This document shows, in pieces, positions 58,242-64,000 of a stretch of DNA of 64,000 bases. The notes under the pieces were generated by a model. It was given only the letters and a program-made list of their open reading frames with translations. It ran no database searches and was not told the origin of the DNA. Positions within the stretch are counted from its first letter, which is position 1. Each line of letters begins with the position of its first letter. The DNA lies in the NCBI GenBank assembly GCA_963693085.1, contig OY856413.1, forward strand, positions 546,525,879 to 546,589,878, written 5' to 3'. This stretch comes from Alisma plantago-aquatica (taxonomy: Eukaryota; Streptophyta; Magnoliopsida; Alismatales; Alismataceae). The position numbers and the translations under genes were made by a program.

Positions 58242-59779
58242 TGTGTATTTAGTCATTATTTCAGGCACATTTTTCCTCAATTTCATGTGTAGATTCATCA
58301 TTTATTTGATTTATTATGCATGAAATGACATAGATGACCTATTACTATTGAATGCATCAAATTATATGATTTGACTATTTTATGTAATATTTTATGCATC
58401 CCAAGTACTTATGATGTTTTTGTGAACTTTTAGGTACAAGGAAGATCCACAAACTCAGTGCTACTGATCTGGTAATAGTCAGTGGTACTGACTTAAAATC
58501 AGTGATGGACCTAAAAACTCACCTAGAGTCGGTGCTACCGACAGCCAAAGTCGATGGTATTGAATCAGCATCAGTAAGCCCTGACATGAATCAAGAAAAC
58601 TAGGTGCTACTGAGTGGACGTCAGAGAGGCATTTTGAAAACCACAAAACTCAATGCTATCGAGTCCAGTTGATAGTACCGACATGATTGGGATTGTGCGA
58701 CTAAACCTAAGTGACTCGATATCACCGACTCACCTAGTCAGTACTACCGAGTTTGCTCGATCAGGCCATCTGCAGATTTCACTCCAATCTAACGATGGAT
58801 GTTATTTCGTGCCCTAAGTGCCTTCTATGACTTAGGGGGACGACGACCAGATGAAGGGAGCAGTCATTTTCATTGCACAACAACTGGAGAGAGAGAAGAT
58901 AAGAATCGAGGACTAAAAGCTTCAACCAAGGATATTCAGGCACCTCTAGAGGATGATTCTACAGGTGGAAGACAGCAAAACGCACGTACGATGGAGGGGA
59001 TCTTCCGGATGGGCAGAGATTCAGGGGTTACCTTAGTTTCCTAATGTTTCCTACATTTTTCTTCTTCCTTTCCATGTATTCATTGATGACAACCATACAA
59101 GGCCAAAAACCTTTATTTCTTAGGATTATGGAGTAGCCTAGATATACACTATGATTGATTTCTATGCATTAATATCAATTTATCTCTTTTTACTGGATAT
59201 AAATCTATGAAAGCTTTGTGTTCTACTTGTGCTTGATCACCATGAGTAGATTGATAAACGCTTAGTCATCTTGGGAGAGAGGTTGAGGGTCATAGAGCAT
59301 AGATTTACCCATCTATTGTGCCCTTTGAGAAAAGTGGAGTGTAAATGGGAGGAGAAACCCAAAGAATAATCATAAATCATCTAGCTAACCAACAAATAAC
59401 TGCGGAAGTGGGATTGGCATTGGATTAGGTAATGAATTACATTGCAGGAGTAGGTAATTCTGGCTACAAGCTCCTTATCCAGGGATTGAGATAATAGATG
59501 TTAGTGTGTGTGAGGTCAATTATTAGTGTTATCTGTGGTGAAACCACTATCCTAAGGAATTCAGTCCATCTCTGATTAATTCATCATTTAAATTCGGTTT
59601 GTTTCTACATTTGTTCTTTAACTCAACCCACTTCAACCTTTTACAACTAGCTTAGCTGATTTGACTGCAGTTAGTAGTAGTCTACTGGAGAAACACTTCC
59701 CCGTGTTTGACTCGGGCCTCACAAGGTCTTATTACTTCGATACGTTCACTTGCGTACTACACACAGTAAGCTTGTTTCA
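58242..59779 (+). repeat. 5' LTR of element E, approximate bounds
   Basis: The right end is set by TTTCA just before the primer-binding site; the left end at TGTGTATTTAG near 58242 is a guess from composition and from the end of G's leader. The partner LTR is outside the window. Confidence 0.55.
58450..58760 (+). promoter_or_regulatory. Array of GTCGGTNNTACCGAC-type motifs in E's LTR
   Basis: Copies include CTCAGTGCTACTGATC, GTCAGTGGTACTGAC, GTCGGTGCTACCGAC, GTCGATGGTATTGA, CTCAATGCTATCGAG, GATAGTACCGAC, GATATCACCGAC and GTCAGTACTACCGAG. Arms GTCGGT and ACCGAC surround a 2-4 base centre. No good TATA box was found close downstream. Confidence 0.6.
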
Positions 59780-59782
59780 AGT

Positions 59783-59806
59783 TTTTGGCACTGTTGCATG
59801 GGGAAG
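59783..59806 (+). promoter_or_regulatory. Primer-binding site of element E
   Basis: TTTTGGCACTGTTGCATGGG, a mutated form of the Athila-type TTGGCGCCGTTGCCGGGG. Confidence 0.8.
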
Positions 59807-59990
59807 AAGCAACATCCAACACTACGAGTGTTGTGGCCGACCACTCAAGGAGATTTTTTTTAATTTTTTACTTGTAGTTTATTCTCCTTTCTTTTTTAAA
59901 TTTCTTCAAGCTGAATCATAAGATCTTTTTGATACATCATAAATTTCTTGCGCTAATACCTACTTTTTACTATTTTAGGGAAACTAATAC

Positions 59991-61254
59991 ATGGTGCATA
60001 CCAAAGCCATAGAATATGGAGAACCGTCCTCACCAGGCTTTGGACAAGCAGAGCTCTTACAAGGAGAAAGGGAGTTTGGAAGATCTATGGATAGGTTCAA
60101 TCGAACCCCTCCACTGACTCCTCCACCTAAGAGACATGCGACACCAGAAGAACCAGAAACAATAGAAATGGAGGGAGAAGAAAAATTGACAATATGGGAA
60201 AGGATAAATGATTCGTCATCTATGGCCCAGAAAGGGCCCATCAAAAGGCAAGCCATCAATGTGGGCAACTACAAGATAGATCATGGCTTATTGCCTTAGT
60301 CAAATGTCAAGCATTCCATGGCCATCCTTCTGAAGATCCAATGATGCATATTTGAAATTTTGTGGAGAATTATGATATGGTCAAGATAGACATGATCCCA
60401 ACTACTACAATATATCTTAAGCTAGTTTCATCTTCACTGGTGGATAGTGAAAAATCATGATTCAACAATCTTGATGATGAGATCATCGAGACATGGGATC
60501 AGATGATAGATGCATTCTTCGAGCACTACTTCCCTATGCAAAAGTCTAATGACCTAGTGAAGAAGATTCACAACTTCAAACAACAAGCTGATGAGTCAGA
60601 TTTAGAGGCATGGGAGAGGTTTTAGAATATGCTGAGGAAAGTGCCTCATCATGGCATTGATCTACTGGGGTAGGCAAAGATCTTCTATTATGGCCTACAC
60701 AAAGGGGAGGGAACAACTCTTGATAGTGCAGGAGTTGGGTTCTTCCTCAATAACAAGACTGCTCACTGCCATGAAATCCTCAAGAATATGTCTAAAAACC
60801 AATCATGGGGAAATAAAAGGGAACCACCGACAACCATTAAAAGTGTCGGTGAATCCAAGGTGATATCTTCTATAAATGAGAAGTTAGTTCTGATTGCTAA
60901 GAAACTATGTGTTACAGATAGATTTCTTTCTGAGGAAGAAGAAGAAGAACAGAAGTATGTGTGCCAAGCGCAATACCGAAAAAATGACTACTCTTGGATG
61001 AAGGACCCCAAATTCTCTTGGAAGGATCCTAACAACTTCCAACAGGATCCATCACAAGCACAACAACAACATCCAAAGCCACAAAAGTATGGCAACCAAG
61101 CACGGTATCAACCAGAGTAGTAGAAAATTGACAAGATTGAAGAAATGTTGAGCAAGCTGTTGAGTCAGAATGAGCTGCAGATTGCACAAACTCAAAGGGA
61201 TCTTAAAAATCAAGGGGACATATTCACAACATAGAGACACATATCTCTCAGACA
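59991..61254 (+). pseudogene. Athila-like gag of element E
   Basis: ATG at 59991, MVHTKAIEYGEPSSPGF, open to 60299. After a shift: FHGHPSEDPMMHI, NFVENYDMVKIDMIP, IETWDQMIDAFFEHYFP, KKIHNFKQQADES and LEAWERF, the core retrotrans_gag region (60320-60640). Then 60788-61120 with an acidic EEEEE run and a Gln/Pro-rich tail, ending in a stop. Multiple stops and shifts. The product would form the capsid. Confidence 0.82.
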
Positions 61255-62517
61255 GTGGCAGATGTGAGTGCATTAAAGCAACCAACCCAACAAGGATTTC
61301 CGACTAGCACCAATGTACCTTCTGAGAATCAGCATGTGAAGGTTATTCTACTACACAGTGACAAGAAGCTACTAAATGATGCATCACATAGTACAGTTGC
61401 AAAAGAAGCTACAAATCACTTTATACCAGTGGATGCAGAAGAACCAGACATGGAAACACAGGAGAAGACTGTAGAGGAGCAAGTTGATGAGGTCGGCGGT
61501 AATAAAACTCAGGTTTATATTCCACCTCACCAGAGGGATCCTGTAGTTCTTGTGCCCTTTCTGCACAGTTTGAAGGTGACTAAGATGGACCGACAGTTCA
61601 AGAAATTTCTGGATAATTTATGGAAGTTATCTGTGAACATTCCTTTGATAGACGCTATTGTGTAGATACCATCTTATGGGAAGTTTTTGAAGGATATAAT
61701 TACAAAGAAGAGAAAGCTATCAGAGTCTGATGTCATGGTTCTGAAAGAGTAGGTTAGTACTTTCATCTTGGGGATACTTCCTCCTAAAAGACAGGATCTT
61801 GGATGCTTTAATATCACATGCTACATAGGAAAGAAAAAATTTGGAGAGGCTTTATGTGATTCAGGGGTGAGTATAAATTTGATTCCCCTATCTACCTTCA
61901 AGAAGCTCAGACTTAAGGAATCTAGGAAGAGAAACATGACAATCCAATTGGCAGACAACTCAGTAGTTAAGCCATATGGTATACACGAGGATGTCCTGGT
62001 CAAAGTGGATAGGTTCATTTTTCCTATAGATTTTCTAGTGATGGAAATGCAGGACAACCATGGCAATGAGCTTCTACTTAGAAGATCGTTTCAAGCCATT
62101 TTAGACATACTTGAGATGGGAAGAGGATGTCTAACTATGGTAATCCAAGATAATGGGTTTGAGATCAAGATGTCAGAGCATTCTCAAGACACGGGAGATA
62201 AGGTGCAATGCAACATGCTTCAGTACGTGGATAGCAAGTTAACTCTATTTCTAGGGAAGCCATTCCTGGATATGGCCCATGTTATGACTAAAGTAGAAAG
62301 AGGAACTCTGGTGGTGGACAACCTAGAAAATACAAAGGTGATCTCACTTACTCAAGCAATACACTACCCGGATGATGAGAGAGAGGACTATGACCCTGTG
62401 GCCGAAGAAGAAGCCATAACTAATTCTATGATGCAATCATCGCCCAAGGTACCCTTAGAAGCATGCTTGCCAAATGGAATGGAGGACAACATCTACAACA
62501 ACCATCTGGAGGAGTGA
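61255..62517 (+). pseudogene. Element E protease region, with two LGxPF motifs
   Basis: 61255-61665 carries the gag-protease linker (PFLHSLKVTKMDRQFKKFLD). 61768-62517 is an open 249-codon frame: GCFNITCYIGKKKFGEALCD, then LCDSGVSINLIPLSTFKKL with the catalytic Asp-Ser-Gly, IQLADNSVVKPYGI and VLVKVDRFIFPIDFLVM. Next is ELLLRRSFQAILDILEMGRG and, 70 residues on, LTLFLGKPFLDMA then KVERGTLVV. Both latter pieces resemble the same family segment (LLLGRPFLATA...DVEEGKLT), so part may be duplicated. Two stops lie upstream between 61665 and 61768. Confidence 0.8.
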
Positions 62518-64000
62518 GTTTTGATGCTAAAGGTAGTACCTTGCTACTATGAAAGATGCTTTGAAGACCTTAGACCACCGCCCCCACCATTGGTCCCGTG
62601 TCTATTGAGCCCACCGAACCTAGAACTGAAGCCATTACCGCCACACCTGAAGTATGTCTTCTTAGCTGCAGAGGAAAAGCTCCCAGTGATCATATCATCT
62701 TCTTTGAGTGGTGAAGAGGAAGGAAAGTTACTCACTATGCTGAAAATCCTCCGAGCTGCATTTAGGTGGTCCATAGCTGGCTTAAAAGGGATCTCTCCAA
62801 CCTTGTGTCAACACAAATTTTGCTCAAAGAAGGAGATAAGGCAATTGTCCAACCTCAGAGGCATCTTAATGTAATTATGACTGAGGTGGTGAAGAAGGAA
62901 TTCATCAAGCTACTATTGGCAGGTAGAATATATGCAATTTCTAATTTAATGTGGGTTAGTCCTACCCACGTAGTTCCTAAGAAAGGGGGGATCACGATCA
63001 CTACTAATGCGGCTAATGAATTGATTTCCACTAGGATAGTGACGGGATGGCGAGTTTGCATAGTTTATCGCCATTTAAATGTAGCCACCCTTAAAGATCA
63101 TTTCCCTTTATCATTTATTGATCATATTTTGGAACGATTAGCTGGTCGTTCGCACTTTTGTTTTCTTGATGAGTATTTCAGGTATAATCAAATTTCCATA
63201 GAGCCAAAGGACTAGGAGAAATCTACTTTCACCTGCCCTTATGGCATGTTCACGTACTGAAAGATGCCTTTTGGTCTTTGTAACACCTTTTCTACGTTTC
63301 AACGTTGTATGCTCGCCATTTTTTCTGACATGGTGGAGCGGTGCTTAGAGGTTTTTATGGATAATTTTTCTATGCATGGGGAATCTCAATAATTGTCTAT
63401 ATAACCTTGATAGGGTGCTGCAGAGATGTGAGGACTCTCACCTAGTTCTAAAATGGGAGAAGTGTCACATGATGGTAAGTGAAGGGATTTTTCTTGGACA
63501 CAAGGTACCAACAAAGGTATGGAAGTGGATCTAGTAAAGATTGAAGTCATCTCCACACTACCTCCACCAACATCGGTGAAAGGAGTAAGGAGATTTTTAG
63601 GACAAGCTAGATTTTACCACCATTTTATCAAGATTTCTCGAAAATTGCCAAACCATTGTCTAAAATTTTAGAGAAAGACATCAATTTTTCCTTTGATGAG
63701 CACTGTTAAAAAGCTTTTGAAATTCTTAAAGAAAAAAATGATCTCTGCACTTATTGTATAGGCTCCTAATTGGAGCCTTTAGAGTCTTCCCTTTGAGCTG
63801 ATGTGTGACATATTAGATTATACAATAGGAGTTGTGTTAGGTCAACACAGAGACAAGACTCCAACTATCATATATTATGTATCAAAGACTTTGAATGATG
63901 CACAGATGAATTACACTACTACTAAAAAAGAATTGCTAGCGGTAGTGTTTGCTTTTGAAAAATTCTACCAATACCTAGTTGGGGCTAAAGTGATAGTTTG
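62518..64000 (+). pseudogene. Element E reverse transcriptase and RNase H, cut by window end
   Basis: 62521-62874 holds LKYVFLAAEEKLPVIISS and TMLKILRAAFRWSI. The RT core is at 62880-63420: MWVSPTHVVPKKGG, GWRVCIVYRHLN, HFCFLDEYFRYNQI, MPFGLCNTFSTFQRCM, VFMDNFSMHG, where the catalytic YMDD-type box reads FMDN. Then LQRCEDSHLVLKWEKCH and GIFLGHKV. RNase H: ELMCDILDYTIGVVLGQHRD, YVSKTLNDAQMNYTTT, ELLAVVFAFEKF at the window edge. In-frame stops at 63213 and later plus small indels. The FMDN change alone should kill polymerase activity. Confidence 0.87.

Larger units (their letters stand above)
58242..64000 (+). mobile_element. Athila-like gypsy element E, runs off the window
   Basis: Plus orientation: LTR, primer-binding site, gag, protease, RT, RNase H. 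The right end lies beyond 64000. Athila identity rests on the primer-binding site, the retrotrans_gag sequence and the gag-protease junction (KFLDNLWKLSVNIPLIDAI, PSYGKFLKDIITKKRKL). Coding is broken by stops and shifts. Confidence 0.88.

Overview
The window is repeat-dense nuclear DNA of a large-genome flowering plant. Every recognisable gene belongs to a transposable element: Ty1/copia and Ty3/gypsy LTR retrotransposons, LINEs, and an En/Spm-type DNA transposon with a Ulp1-like protease. I see no host gene with an intact structure, no tRNA or rRNA gene and no CRISPR array. Species cannot be fixed from this sequence. All family names come from motif recognition by eye; no search was run.

Layout, left to right. 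1-2164 is unclassified, partly G-rich. 2165-7096 is a 3'-truncated Sirevirus-like copia element (- strand) whose 5' LTR lies head to head with the 3' end and LTR of a + strand relative (7097-8642). 9885-12014 is a decayed transposon gene with a DUF8039-like segment and a Ulp1-type C-terminus. 13492-22576 is copia element A (- strand), structurally complete, with a perfect target duplication CAAAG.

From about 25.2 kb to 58.2 kb lies one old gypsy element, G (- strand, chromodomain type). Its reading frame is split by successive insertions: LINE-1 (26150-27515), copia B (27669-38783, itself carrying LINE-2 at 31181-32727), a non-autonomous Athila/Tat-like element C (39623-46279, target duplication GGCGG) and copia D (46839-55791, right end deleted). 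The G fragments rejoin in order: gag, protease and start of RT, then zinc-binding and catalytic integrase, integrase C-terminus, chromodomain, polypurine tract and 3' LTR. On the right, an Athila-like gypsy element E (+ strand) starts near 58242 and runs off the window inside its RNase H.

The most unusual observation is shared promoter design. Five unrelated or weakly related LTR families (A/D, B, C, the Sirevirus pair, and probably E) each carry a dense array of their own short palindromic motif in the LTR. In all but E the array lies about 90-165 bp upstream of a clear TATA box. A, B and D carry a second array of related motifs in the untranslated leader between primer-binding site and gag. 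In C the array differs by one 14-bp unit between the two LTRs of the same copy, so it is still changing length.
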